From: Pirellulales bacterium
GTDB taxonomy: Bacteria; Planctomycetota; Planctomycetia; Pirellulales; Lacipirellulaceae
Direction of reading: 5' to 3'
DNA: 64,000 nucleotides
Assembly (NCBI GenBank): GCA_022448345.1
Contig: JAKVCB010000005.1
Location: forward strand, 29,328-93,327
Shown here: piece after piece, positions 17,980 through 26,455 of the stretch
Position numbering within the stretch: the stretch's first letter is position 1
Layout: each line of letters starts with the position of its first letter
The notes under the pieces: model-generated
What the model saw: only the letters and a program-made list of their open reading frames with translations
Databases searched by the model: none
What the model was told of the DNA's origin: nothing
Position numbers and translations under genes: made by a program

Positions 17980-18501
17980 ATGAGTTTTTTCGGCAAGCTG
18001 TTGATATCAATCGTGCTGTTCATGAGCATCCTGCTGATGACCTTGGGTCTTGTCGTGAACCGTACCCATCACAATTTGAAGGATGAGAGAGACGATTTGA
18101 AGACACAAGTCGATGCTGCCCGGAACACCTATGAGGAACTGGTGGCAGAACATAAACAGCTGGACAATGAATTGCAGCGGGAGCAGGTGGCAGTTGTAAA
18201 CCAGTTACGCAAACTGGAGCATGAGCGAGTTACCCTGATCGGTCGGAATGAGGCCCTGGAGCAAAATCTGCAGGCCTTGACCGATGTGCGCCGCGAGAAG
18301 ACTGCCGAGGTATTGGCAGTGCAAGAGAGAAACAATCGTCTGGCTGATCAAGTCGACGATTTGCGAAGCGAAATCAAGACCAATCAACAGGCCCGCGATC
18401 AGGCGTTTATCGCCGTTGTACAAACAACCGAGGAGTTGCACCAGTTGCAGGGACAACTGGAGCACACCTTGGAACGAAATAGTGACCTTAACGAGGACTA
18501 A
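17980..18501 (+). CDS. Membrane-anchored coiled-coil protein (paralogue 1)
   Basis: The 173-residue product has one N-terminal helix (KLLISIVLFMSILLMTLGLVV) followed by an almost continuous coiled coil from about 33 to 170, rich in Glu, Gln, Leu and Arg. It is clearly paralogous to the next gene: both share the N-terminal anchor, the HERVTLIGRNEALEQNL / SERTMLVDRNVGIQAEL block and the NNRL...NQQARDQ / NNDRL...NQQARDK block. It lacks the C-terminal globular domain of that neighbour. The spacing is 23 bases, so the pair is co-transcribed. Function unknown. A periplasmic spacer or scaffold is one possibility. Confidence 0.75.
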   Translation: MSFFGKLLISIVLFMSILLMTLGLVVNRTHHNLKDERDDLKTQVDAARNTYEELVAEHKQLDNELQREQVAVVNQLRKLEHERVTLIGRNEALEQNLQALTDVRREKTAEVLAVQERNNRLADQVDDLRSEIKTNQQARDQAFIAVVQTTEELHQLQGQLEHTLERNSDLNED

Positions 18502-18524
18502 CCCGCAACCCGCGGAGGCAATCC

Positions 18525-19364
18525 ATGAATCTCATCGGCAAAATCCTGGTACTCCTCATTGTGATCATGTGCATTGTGTTCATGGGGCTGGCGATGACAG
18601 TTTATTCATCACACCAGAACTGGAAAAACGAAGCAAACATCTTTGAAGACAAGTTCAACGAAAAACTGTCGCAGCTTAATAAGGCCCAAGCTGCTTTTGA
18701 TCGCAAAGAGAGTGAGTTGAGCGCCAATTTGGAGGCAGTCCAACAGCAAATTCGCAAGCTCGAAAGTGAGCGGACCATGCTTGTTGATCGTAATGTTGGT
18801 ATTCAGGCTGAACTTGATCAACTCAAGCAGCAGAGCCGCGATCGCATTGCCGCCGTGGCCGCAACGCAACAAAACAACGATCGCCTGATCAAAGAAGTGA
18901 CTGGGCAACGCAAGACACTTCGTGACAATCAGCAGGCCCGCGACAAAGATTTTGGGGTGATGCTCGATGCCAAGGAGTCTCAGGATCAAACCCAAGGCGA
19001 ACTGAACATTGTACGAGCCCAAAATCAAGCGATCACCAGACAAGTCGCAAGAATGTCCAAATTATTACGTGCCAATGGCCTTGATCCGGGCCTCGACCCC
19101 GATTTCTTGATGGAGCCTTCTGATGGGGTTGTATCTGCGGTGCGTCGCAAGGGCCCCACACAGTTAATCGAGGTGACAATCGGAGCCGACGATGGACTGC
19201 AGGCAGGCCACACGGTCGAGGTCTTTCGTGGATCCAAATACCTGGGCCGCGCTGAAATTATCAGTACCTCGCCAGACCGGGCGATTGGTAAACTTGACCG
19301 ACGTTTTCTTCAAGGACAGATTCAGGAGGGGGACCGTGTCGCAACCCGACTTAAGCTCAGCTAA
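18525..19364 (+). CDS. Membrane-anchored coiled-coil protein with C-terminal beta domain (paralogue 2)
   Basis: The 279-residue product has an N-terminal helix (ILVLLIVIMCIVFMGLAM), a long coiled coil (about 30-175) and a compact beta-rich C-terminal domain (about 200-279). Readable parts of that domain are DGVVSAVRRKGPTQLIEVTI, GADDGLQAGHTVEVF, YLGRAEIISTSPDRAIGKL and IQEGDRVATRL. The domain is reminiscent of the beta modules that follow coiled coils in MreC-like proteins, but this is only a resemblance. A good GGAGG precedes the start. It follows its shorter paralogue and overlaps the next small gene by 29 bases. Confidence 0.78.
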   Translation: MNLIGKILVLLIVIMCIVFMGLAMTVYSSHQNWKNEANIFEDKFNEKLSQLNKAQAAFDRKESELSANLEAVQQQIRKLESERTMLVDRNVGIQAELDQLKQQSRDRIAAVAATQQNNDRLIKEVTGQRKTLRDNQQARDKDFGVMLDAKESQDQTQGELNIVRAQNQAITRQVARMSKLLRANGLDPGLDPDFLMEPSDGVVSAVRRKGPTQLIEVTIGADDGLQAGHTVEVFRGSKYLGRAEIISTSPDRAIGKLDRRFLQGQIQEGDRVATRLKLS

Positions 19365-19560
19365 TCCACCCGGTGTTTTAAGGTCAAAACCAAAGACATC
19401 CATCTACACCATGTTGCTGTTGTTGGCATTGCTGGCGCTGCTTTTGGGTTGTCTCTTCCTGTATCTGGAGATCAACCAATATGGTGGTTTTGGGGCGGTA
19501 AAAGGAAAAGTTTCGAGCTTGATCCCCCCCGTCACACACGTCGTTGATTTCCTGGTATAA
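19336..19560 (+). CDS. Small single-pass membrane protein, overlapping start
   Basis: The 74-residue product starts with a GTG (VSQPDLSSANPPGVLRS), preceded by GGAGGGGG. It has one very hydrophobic helix (MLLLLALLALLLGCLFLYLE, about 26-45) and a short tail ending HVVDFLV. The start lies inside the end of the preceding coiled-coil gene, in another frame, with 29 bases of overlap. This implies translational coupling and a shared assembly. The frame opens earlier (19192), but only the GTG has a ribosome site. I do not recognise a family. Confidence 0.7.
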   Translation: MSQPDLSSANPPGVLRSKPKTSIYTMLLLLALLALLLGCLFLYLEINQYGGFGAVKGKVSSLIPPVTHVVDFLV

Positions 19561-19610
19561 ACTGCGGGAAGCTTTCGGTGTGCTGCGACATGCCTTGTCC
19601 AAGCGGCTAA

Positions 19611-20114
19611 TCATTCAGCATCAGAAGCGTCGCGTGCCCCGAGTTCCCGATCTAGATCCAATAAGGCAGCGGGATCTTCCTTGATCATTTCGAACTTATG
19701 GACGATGTCACGGGCAGCCTTTTCCTCATCGACCTGCTCTTGAACAAACCATTCCAGCTCGACGAGTGCAGCAAATGCCTTCTCTTTAAACGCGAGTTCG
19801 TAGAGCGCGTCAATCTGGTTGGTAACAACCTTCTCCTGTTCAAGCGCTTGGACGAAAACATTAGGGATGGAATCGAAATCAATGGCAGGTTGTGCAATCG
19901 GGCTTAATTCAACGCGGCCGTTACGAGCAATTAAAAAGTCGTACAAACGCATTGCGTGGTTGTACTCCTCCTGGCTCTGAATTCGCATCCATGATGCAGC
20001 TCCTGCGAATTGTTTGTGCTCACAATAAGCCGACATGCTGAGGTAACTGTACGAAGAGTAGAGTTCGTTGTTAATTTGCTCGTTAATGGCATCTTGTATT
20101 ATCTGGTTAAGCAT
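19611..20114 (-). CDS. Non-heme ferritin
   Basis: Bacterial ferritins oxidise Fe(II) and store the mineral in a 24-mer shell. The 167-residue product has the ferroxidase ligands in their usual places: NELYSSYSYL with E17, and SQEEYNHAMRLYDFL with E50 and H53. Later come ELEWFVQEQVDEE (E-x-x-x-x-x-Q type) and the C-terminal helix. It lacks the heme-binding Met pattern of bacterioferritin as far as I can see. AAGGAAC lies ten bases before the ATG at 20114. It is transcribed alone, convergent with the coiled-coil operon. No clear Fur box is visible upstream. Confidence 0.93.
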   Translation of the reverse strand: MLNQIIQDAINEQINNELYSSYSYLSMSAYCEHKQFAGAASWMRIQSQEEYNHAMRLYDFLIARNGRVELSPIAQPAIDFDSIPNVFVQALEQEKVVTNQIDALYELAFKEKAFAALVELEWFVQEQVDEEKAARDIVHKFEMIKEDPAALLDLDRELGARDASDAE

Positions 20115-20267
20115 GGTGTTGGTTCCTTTTTTGGGCGATGCAACAAATCAAGAAAGCGGAACCACTGCAGGGTTCCTTTCATAAAGTATAGTCGACAGGA
20201 ATTGTCTGACACCTAATGGTTTGTCCACACAAAAGAAAGACTCGCGAATAGTGGTCACGAGTCCCAA

Positions 20268-20309
20268 TCTCAACTCAATCTCAAGAGATCTCTCGAGATT
20301 GAGTTGAGA
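20268..20309. repeat. Perfect 15-bp inverted repeat (hairpin)
   Basis: TCTCAACTCAATCTC (20268-20282) and its exact complement GAGATTGAGTTGAGA (20295-20309) flank a 12-base loop that itself contains the palindrome AGAGATCTCT. It lies between the 3' end of tRNA-Leu and the ferritin promoter, 67 bases beyond the tRNA end. There is no strong T-tract on either side, so it may be a processing or termination hairpin of the tRNA transcript, or a protein-binding palindrome. Confidence 0.75.
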
Positions 20310-20375
20310 GGGATTCAACCTCACCTTGCTCTCGCCTGACGAATCAACTCGATATCCGACAGGTCAGCTTTCCAG

Positions 20376-20459
20376 TGGGCCCGACTGGAGTCGAACCAGC
20401 ACGCCCTTACGGGCACATGCCCCTCAAGCATGCGCGTCTGCCTATTCCGCCACGGGCCC
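20376..20459 (-). tRNA. tRNA-Leu (anticodon GAG)
   Basis: The minus strand folds as a class II tRNA of 84 bases. The acceptor stem GGGCCCG pairs with CGGGCCC and is followed by discriminator A. There is a D-arm (GGCGGAATAGGCAGACGC), an anticodon stem CATGC/GCATG around the loop TTGAGGG (anticodon GAG), a long variable arm (TGCCCGTAAGGGCG) and a T-arm GGTTCGACTCC. CCA is not encoded. It reads CTC/CTT leucine codons. Confidence 0.95.
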
Positions 20460-20700
20460 AGTTGGAATGGTCCTGGGGGGTGATAGGTGGACACACTTCC
20501 CCAGAACCGTCATTTTGACGGTCATCTGCGGCTCGTCAACTGGCTATTTGCTTTCGAGAATGGTTCTCGATAGTCTCCTCACTCAGAGCAGGCCTGCCGA
20601 GGGTGACGGGACACTTCCCTGAAAACCAGGATCAGGGGATGATAGGCAAAGGCATAGCCCTGAAATTAAGTGGATTGCCAGATTGTTTGAGGATCGGAGT

Positions 20701-21585
20701 ATGGGACCAAATTCAGGCCAGATACGCATCGCCGCAGTCGACATTGGAAACAGTCGCGTCCAATGTGGATTCTTCGATTCGTTCCGTGGATGCGTGGCAG
20801 AGGCCCAAAGTCGGGTGTTACCGATTGCAGCCTCTGGATTGCTTCAGCCAGCCAGCAGCCTGGAACTGACCCTTTCGTCGCAGAACAGGTTTGCCGAAGA
20901 CAAACTCCGGCACTGGTATGAGGAATTGTGCCTGGAGCCCTTTGATTGGTTCGTTGCCAGTGTAAATCGTCCTGCGGATGATTATTTTCAGCGGGTCATT
21001 GCCGAATTGGGGGATCAAAGTGGTGGCCGACACCGAATTCACGACGTCTCACATCGCGACATTACGATTCCGCTCAAGGTGCCATTCCCCGAGCGAGTCG
21101 GTATCGACCGCTTACTTGCAGCGACGGCGGCTAACCAATTGCGGACCGATGACGGACCGATTGTAGTTGTTGACCACGGCACCGCGATGACGGTCGATTT
21201 GGTCGACGCGACAGGGGCATTTGTGGGAGGAGCGATTTTGCCAGGTATCGCAATGGGTGCCCATGCCCTTGCGGAGGGGACGGATGCTTTGCCGTTGGTG
21301 TCTTCCGCCAAAACTTCTGAGGTTCCCCCGCCGATCGGAACCGAAACCGAATCCGCTATTCAGTCAGGTTTGTACTGGGCTGCAGTTGGCGCTATCCGCT
21401 CAATTGTCGAGCAGATTGCGCAGAGTCAAACCAAACCCCCCATGGTTTGTCTCACTGGCGGCATTCACGTTCCACTGGCAGAAAACTTGACTCAGATGAC
21501 GGGACTTGAAGTACGGTACGTACCCCAGATGGTACTGGCGGGTATTGCGCTAGTAGCGGGCGACCGACATGGTGGGATCAAGTGA
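20701..21585 (+). CDS. coaX: Type III pantothenate kinase
   Basis: CoaX catalyses the first step of coenzyme A synthesis. The 294-residue product has the ASKHA fold motifs: IAAVDIGNSRVQCGFF near the N-terminus (phosphate-1 loop), PERVGIDRLLAATAANQL, the Asp-containing VVVDHGTAMTVDLVDATGAF, GGAILPGIAMGAHALAEGTD, and a C-terminal CLTGGIHVPLAENL. This type is insensitive to CoA feedback and needs a monovalent cation in studied homologues. GGATCGGAGT precedes the ATG at 20701. The MnmE-like GTPase gene follows 47 bases later, so the two are probably transcribed together. Confidence 0.93.
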   Translation: MGPNSGQIRIAAVDIGNSRVQCGFFDSFRGCVAEAQSRVLPIAASGLLQPASSLELTLSSQNRFAEDKLRHWYEELCLEPFDWFVASVNRPADDYFQRVIAELGDQSGGRHRIHDVSHRDITIPLKVPFPERVGIDRLLAATAANQLRTDDGPIVVVDHGTAMTVDLVDATGAFVGGAILPGIAMGAHALAEGTDALPLVSSAKTSEVPPPIGTETESAIQSGLYWAAVGAIRSIVEQIAQSQTKPPMVCLTGGIHVPLAENLTQMTGLEVRYVPQMVLAGIALVAGDRHGGIK

Positions 21586-21632
21586 TCAGGGGATTGCTTC
21601 GCTGGAAATGGCGACTTGATGTCGAGTACTGA

Positions 21633-22802
21633 ATGGGATCAGACTTTCCAACCTGTGCAGTTCAGCTAACGCCTGTGGGGCGGGCGGCGGTGGCGGTTGT
21701 CCGCGTCGTTGGCTCAGGAGCCCTTGATATCGTGCAGCAATCCTTTCACTCTGCCAGCGGGAAAGACCTTGCCGAATTTCCTGCAGGAAGGATTTGCTAC
21801 GGTCGCTGGGCGGGTATGGCTGGTGAGGACGTGATTGTGACGCGCCTGATAGATTCGGCCCAGGTCGACATCCACTGCCATGGTGGATCGGCGGCCGTCA
21901 AGGCCATCCTCAGGCGACTCGCTGATAGCGGCTGCGAACTGATCGATTGGCAAGATTCGTTGTCAACGACCCATCCGGATCCATTTCAAGCTGCGGCTGC
22001 GAGGGCACTGGCCGTTGCAGCAACGACGAAGACCGCACGTATTCTGCTCGACCAGTTCCACGATGCCTTGGGCAGGTCGGTGCAAGCGATACTTATGGCC
22101 CTCGAGAAGCATGCGACCTCAGTGGCCCTTGAGCAGCTTAAACAGCTACTTCGTTTCAGTGATTTGGGCCTGCATCTCACGACACCGTGGCGGGTCGTCC
22201 TGACGGGTCTCCCGAATGTCGGCAAGAGCAGTTTAATCAATGCGCTGGTTGGATTTGAGCGGGCGATCGTTGGTGCGAAGCCGGGGACAACCCGTGATGT
22301 TGTGACAGCAGAGACTGCCGTCAATGGCTGGCCAATTGAGTTGGCAGATACCGCAGGGGTGCGATACTTCGTCGACCCGCTTGAGAGGGAGGGAGTTCGC
22401 AGGGCAAAACGTTCACGGCAACATGCCGACCTGGTCGTAGCGGTTACCGACGCCACGGAAAATGTCGTGCCTGAGGATTTGCTTGAGGGAAACCGTGGCG
22501 AACGAGATGTTTTGGTTGTCGTCAACAAAATCGACCTGCTCACCCCTGAGCGTAGATCCGTGGTCGAGGAGGCGACGCCAGACCGCTATGTAACCAGTGC
22601 TGTGACGGGAGTCGGTATTGAAGCATTGCTGGTTGCGATTCAAACATCACTGGTACCCATTGAACCGACTCCTGGTGCGGCGGTCCCTTTTGCGACCGAT
22701 CAGGTCCAACAGTTGCTATCTGCTGAGCAGTTGGTACTGGGTGGTCAAAGTGCAGAAGCAAGCAAACTTCTTCGCTCGATGCTGTCGGCTAAAGAATCGT
22801 AG
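21633..22802 (+). CDS. MnmE/TrmE-like GTPase lacking the C-terminal Cys motif
   Basis: The 389-residue product has a shortened MnmE-type N-terminal domain (TPVGRAAVAVVRVVGSGALD, and the conserved IHCHGGSAAV at about 79-88). An inserted G domain carries the P-loop GLPNVGKSS (192-200), KPGTTRDVV (216-224), DTAG (239-242) and NKID (298-301). Canonical MnmE is about 450 residues and ends in a FCIGK-type Cys motif needed for tRNA wobble uridine modification with MnmG. Here the protein ends SMLSAKES with no such Cys. It is probably a divergent paralogue with another job. It lies 47 bases after coaX. Confidence 0.82.
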   Translation: MGSDFPTCAVQLTPVGRAAVAVVRVVGSGALDIVQQSFHSASGKDLAEFPAGRICYGRWAGMAGEDVIVTRLIDSAQVDIHCHGGSAAVKAILRRLADSGCELIDWQDSLSTTHPDPFQAAAARALAVAATTKTARILLDQFHDALGRSVQAILMALEKHATSVALEQLKQLLRFSDLGLHLTTPWRVVLTGLPNVGKSSLINALVGFERAIVGAKPGTTRDVVTAETAVNGWPIELADTAGVRYFVDPLEREGVRRAKRSRQHADLVVAVTDATENVVPEDLLEGNRGERDVLVVVNKIDLLTPERRSVVEEATPDRYVTSAVTGVGIEALLVAIQTSLVPIEPTPGAAVPFATDQVQQLLSAEQLVLGGQSAEASKLLRSMLSAKES

Positions 22803-23184
22803 CACTGATAGCAAACGGGATCGTTCTTTGGGGGAGATTTCCAGCTGGCAGCATTCGATCACTGATCAAACTGAAGGAGATTTAGACAAATCGCACCAGA
22901 TTTCACCAATTTGACTCACATAGGCTGTTAGTTTGCATGAAGAGTTGCCGATGGTAATGGTTGTAGTAGTGAATGCAACAAAACAGGAAGGGTTCTATTG
23001 GTTGTCCTGTGATGTGAGCGCGGCCCTTGGTGGAAGGATGTCAGGCGGTGCCCGCTCGATGAAACAGGGACTCTAGAGAGCAGCCCGGTTTTGCCGAGCT
23101 GAAAGAAGAAATAGGACGCGATCCCTAGGGAATTTTACACGCTGTGGCTGGCATTGTCGGTCATGTGTTCAGGAGGAGCACGCC
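22803..23184. other. Spacer without a recognisable gene
   Basis: This 382-base spacer separates the GTPase gene from the TPR protein. Only short, unconvincing open frames are present on either strand, and no RNA gene or long repeat was seen. Its last bases carry AGGAGGAG, the ribosome site for the TPR protein. The promoter for that gene is presumably here, but no box could be assigned with confidence. Confidence 0.5.
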
Positions 23185-25479
23185 ATGCGAACGAAAAAAC
23201 AAATGCGTTGGTTGGTTCGACCACAAGCCACTTACTGGGGGTTTGGGGACCGTTTTGTGGTCATGGTGGCATTTTGTGGCCTCGTCTTGTTAGCGATTCC
23301 CGTGTCCGCTGAAGAGCCAGTTACTCCCAAGGTCAAAGATTCAACCGCCAGATTCCAAGAGGACGGTGCCTCGGTTTTGGTCAAAAACCGGCAGGCGACG
23401 GAGTCAGATTCGGTTGCGTCTGAGTCGATCGCTGATTCTGAGGAGCAGGAACCGCTGGAGCCAATTTCCCAAGATTCAGATCACGAGCCAGAATTAGCGG
23501 TAAGCGTACTTCCGCTGGACGAGAACCGTAGAATTATTGCCGATGGCACCGACCCAGCGGACAAGGAGGCCGAAGAATTTGGGGCTGCTTTGACGAGAGC
23601 TGCCAGTTTGGCCAATTCTCGCCGCAAGGACCGTGTTGCCCAGCACAGCAAAACGGTCAATAAATCGCCAGCCCTGCCAACGAAGCTGATGATCCATACG
23701 AAGGTTGCCAAGTTCAATGGTGTTCAACCTGGCACCTCGTCTCCTGAGGAAGTACGCACTCTTTGGGGTGAACCGGGTGAAGAGCGGGACCTTGAAGACG
23801 GCGAAATCCTGGTCTACGAGACGGCTCCCTTTCAGAGAATAGACGTTGTCGTTACCGATGATACCGTGAAGATGATCAAAGTTGAACTCGACGAATTGCT
23901 ACCCGTCGAAAATTTGGTCAAGCAGTTGCGGCTCGAAAAGTTTGAACCAGCCAATATCCTGGACGATGCGGGTGAAATGCTTGGACAAATTTTTCCCGAA
24001 CGTGGCGTACTGTTCATGTTTGAGGAGGCGCAAGATACGGAAGATTCCAAGCGACTGGTTTCGCATATTGTGATCGAGGCAGTCGATTCGGCGGCGTTTG
24101 CACTTCGGGCGGAAAATCACCTCCATGGTCCTTACGAGAAAAATATTTGCGATTTGCAGTTCGCCTTGTCAATTGATCCCCAGATGGCCCAGGCGCATTG
24201 GTTGTTGGCTGATATCTATCTGGCAACCGGCCAGGCCGATCTGGCCGAATTTTCAGCGGCTGAGGCATTTAAGCTTGATCCGAGCAACGACGCGTATCGA
24301 CTTCGATGGGCCAGGGCGCTAGAGCAGTTGGCGCGTTACGACGATGCGGTTCGCGAGACACGAGCTGTATTGGACAGCAGTAACACACCCACGATTATTC
24401 AAGCCCAGGCGCTGCAACAAATGGGCCGGTTGGCAAGCTTGGGTGGCTTGGACATTCGTTCGCGTGCCATACCGTTTCAAACCAAAGCGATTGAAATGGC
24501 CGACTCGGTTGCCACAAGCAAGCATATTGCCGATCGAAGGGCTGCCAAACAAGTCCTTGTTGATGCCCATCTGGCGATAGGTCGTGAGATTGCAGGCCAG
24601 GAGTATCGCAATAAATTCAAAACAGTTTCCAAGTGGATTGGTCGGGCGTCGGGCCTTGCTGAAGATGCAATCAAAAAGGGTGACGCTGGCTTGGAGTTGC
24701 GACTCCACGTTGCCGAGGAGGCCCTTGCGACCCTGGCTGAGTTCAAGCCAAGCGTCGACCCGGAACTCTGGATTGAAGAAGCCCAAACCGCTGCTGATTC
24801 GCTGGTCCAAGAGGTTGACGATCTGCTTTGGCAACAACACATCCAGTGGCGTCTGGGCGTTGCTTACTTCCAGGCGGTACGTATTGAACATGCTCGCCGC
24901 AGGTCGACGAATGCTTTACGCTATTCTCAGAAGGCGATCGATAACCTTACTGAAGGTGCGAAGAACCGGCAGTCGGTCCCCCATTTTGAACATCTGGTGG
25001 GGCGTCTTTATTTTCATATTGGTGCAGTGTACGCAGTCCACCAAAAGAACCATGAAAAGGCAATCCGCTGGTACGATAAGGCAGTTCCAATGCTGACAAC
25101 CAACGTGCCTGTTACCAAGCTTGCCTTACCGCACCGACACGGCGAAGCACTCGTGAGCATGGGAGTCAGCTATTGGAAAATAGGCGCAAGGTCCAAAGGT
25201 CTTGAACTTACTCAGGGGGGCGCCGACCTTGTTGAGGCAGAAGTTTCCAGTGGTTTGATTGACAAGGAGGCACTTGCAGTTCCCTATGGTAATCTGGCCA
25301 CGATGCACAAGGGGATGGGCAACAAAGATCAAAGTGCTCATTATGCCGACTTGACACGCGACGCCAAGTCTCGCAAATCAGATGCATCCGTTGGCATTGC
25401 GGGAAATTCCGACCGCACGCTACGGATATCGCGCCGCCAGCAATCGCGGACTTCTGGTGGAAGTGCCAAGGTGCGATAA
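23185..25479 (+). CDS. Large exported TPR-repeat protein
   Basis: The 764-residue product has an extended basic N-terminus and a hydrophobic export segment (VVMVAFCGLVLLAIPVSAEE, about 26-45). A low-complexity acidic region follows (to about 130), then a small domain around VQPGTSSPEEVRTLWGEPGE with following beta strands (about 175-285). TPR repeats cover most of the rest: AHWLLADIYLATGQADLAEF, SAAEAFKLDPSNDAYRLRWA, and later WYDKAVPMLTTN and HRHGEALVSMGVSYWKIG. AGGAGGAG sits eight bases before the ATG. It probably acts as an envelope scaffold. I do not recognise a specific family. An intrinsic terminator follows. Confidence 0.8.
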   Translation: MRTKKQMRWLVRPQATYWGFGDRFVVMVAFCGLVLLAIPVSAEEPVTPKVKDSTARFQEDGASVLVKNRQATESDSVASESIADSEEQEPLEPISQDSDHEPELAVSVLPLDENRRIIADGTDPADKEAEEFGAALTRAASLANSRRKDRVAQHSKTVNKSPALPTKLMIHTKVAKFNGVQPGTSSPEEVRTLWGEPGEERDLEDGEILVYETAPFQRIDVVVTDDTVKMIKVELDELLPVENLVKQLRLEKFEPANILDDAGEMLGQIFPERGVLFMFEEAQDTEDSKRLVSHIVIEAVDSAAFALRAENHLHGPYEKNICDLQFALSIDPQMAQAHWLLADIYLATGQADLAEFSAAEAFKLDPSNDAYRLRWARALEQLARYDDAVRETRAVLDSSNTPTIIQAQALQQMGRLASLGGLDIRSRAIPFQTKAIEMADSVATSKHIADRRAAKQVLVDAHLAIGREIAGQEYRNKFKTVSKWIGRASGLAEDAIKKGDAGLELRLHVAEEALATLAEFKPSVDPELWIEEAQTAADSLVQEVDDLLWQQHIQWRLGVAYFQAVRIEHARRRSTNALRYSQKAIDNLTEGAKNRQSVPHFEHLVGRLYFHIGAVYAVHQKNHEKAIRWYDKAVPMLTTNVPVTKLALPHRHGEALVSMGVSYWKIGARSKGLELTQGGADLVEAEVSSGLIDKEALAVPYGNLATMHKGMGNKDQSAHYADLTRDAKSRKSDASVGIAGNSDRTLRISRRQQSRTSGGSAKVR

Positions 25480-25515
25480 GCGTCTGTGAGGTGGGTCCAA
25501 TTTAAAAGTAGCGAG

Positions 25516-25551
25516 AGCCCAACGGAAATTTTCCCTTGGGCTTTCTTTCTT
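25516..25551 (+). terminator. Rho-independent terminator of the TPR gene
   Basis: AGCCCAA (25516-25522) pairs perfectly with TTGGGCT (25536-25542) around a 13-base loop, followed by the pyrimidine run TTCTTTCTT. It begins 37 bases after the TPR gene stop. The same hairpin would be weaker on the minus strand because no T-run lies to its left. Confidence 0.75.
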
Positions 25552-25714
25552 GCGGGGCCCATTTTCAGCTGCTTTTCGAAGGTGGGCGAGTCTCTTGTCA
25601 GGTATTGAGGTTCCCGCTTGGCATTTTCTCGCAAACCGCAATAATTGACACCAGGCGTGCAGTTTTTATCGACTGCCGGAGAACCGATTCCTATGTTCCA
25701 TTCTGGAGTTTAGA

Positions 25715-26290
25715 TTGTCTGATTTCTCTCCTGCGGACTATGGCCCCATATTTGCTGCTTGGCTGGATAGAAACCGCTGTCGTCCGCTGGACGACAGCCA
25801 GGCTGAAGAGGGTGGACATCACGGTCTGCCTGAACTGAGTCTTGAGGCTGCTTTTGCGAATTCGCCAATCGCCGATCGAAAAATGGCCGAGTGTTGTCTG
25901 GCTGGAGTGTGGCTGCTTTACGATTGCCTTGGAGAATCCCATACCATCAGTCAGAACATACCAACCGATTCGGGCAGTTTTTGGCATGGGATCATGCACC
26001 GTCGCGAAGGCGATTTTTCGAATGCCAAATATTGGTTTCGCCGTGTAGGAAAACACGCCATATTCGATCCTTTGGCGGAACAAGCAAGCGAGATTGGGCA
26101 GCAGTCGGGCCAAATAGGTGGTGCTGTTGAGCTGCTTTGCAGTGGACCCTGGGATCCCGTTGCCTTTGTCGATGGTTGTCGCAGCGCAGTTCGTGGCGGG
26201 AAAGATGCCCAACTCCTTTGTGGTCGAATTCAGCAGGCCGAGTGGGAACTCCTGTTTGACCACTGTTATCAAAGCGCGACGGCCACTTGA
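25715..26290 (+). CDS. Conserved protein of unknown function
   Basis: The 191-residue product begins at a TTG (25715) with TGGAG six to ten bases upstream. No ATG lies near the start of this frame. It has no signal peptide. The central block GSFWHGIMHRREGDFSNAKY, continuing WFRRVGKH, is a conserved motif I recall from uncharacterised bacterial proteins (H-G-I-x-H-R-x-E-x-D-x-x-N-A-K-Y-W). The His, Arg and Glu there might form an active site, but nothing is known to me. The C-terminus QQAEWELLFDHCYQSA is also typical. It stands alone between two transcription units. Confidence 0.75.
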   Translation: MSDFSPADYGPIFAAWLDRNRCRPLDDSQAEEGGHHGLPELSLEAAFANSPIADRKMAECCLAGVWLLYDCLGESHTISQNIPTDSGSFWHGIMHRREGDFSNAKYWFRRVGKHAIFDPLAEQASEIGQQSGQIGGAVELLCSGPWDPVAFVDGCRSAVRGGKDAQLLCGRIQQAEWELLFDHCYQSATAT

Positions 26291-26455
26291 AATGTTGGCC
26301 CAGGCGCAGATACTAGGGGAGATTTGGGTTTTGCAACCGGGCCCGTCACGCTTACCCCTGTAGAATAGCCGGTTGCAATCATCGGCATTCCGACCTCACG
26401 ACGATCCGTCCGGGGCCAAACCCCCCGCTGTTTGCTTTAGCTAAAGGAACAAATC

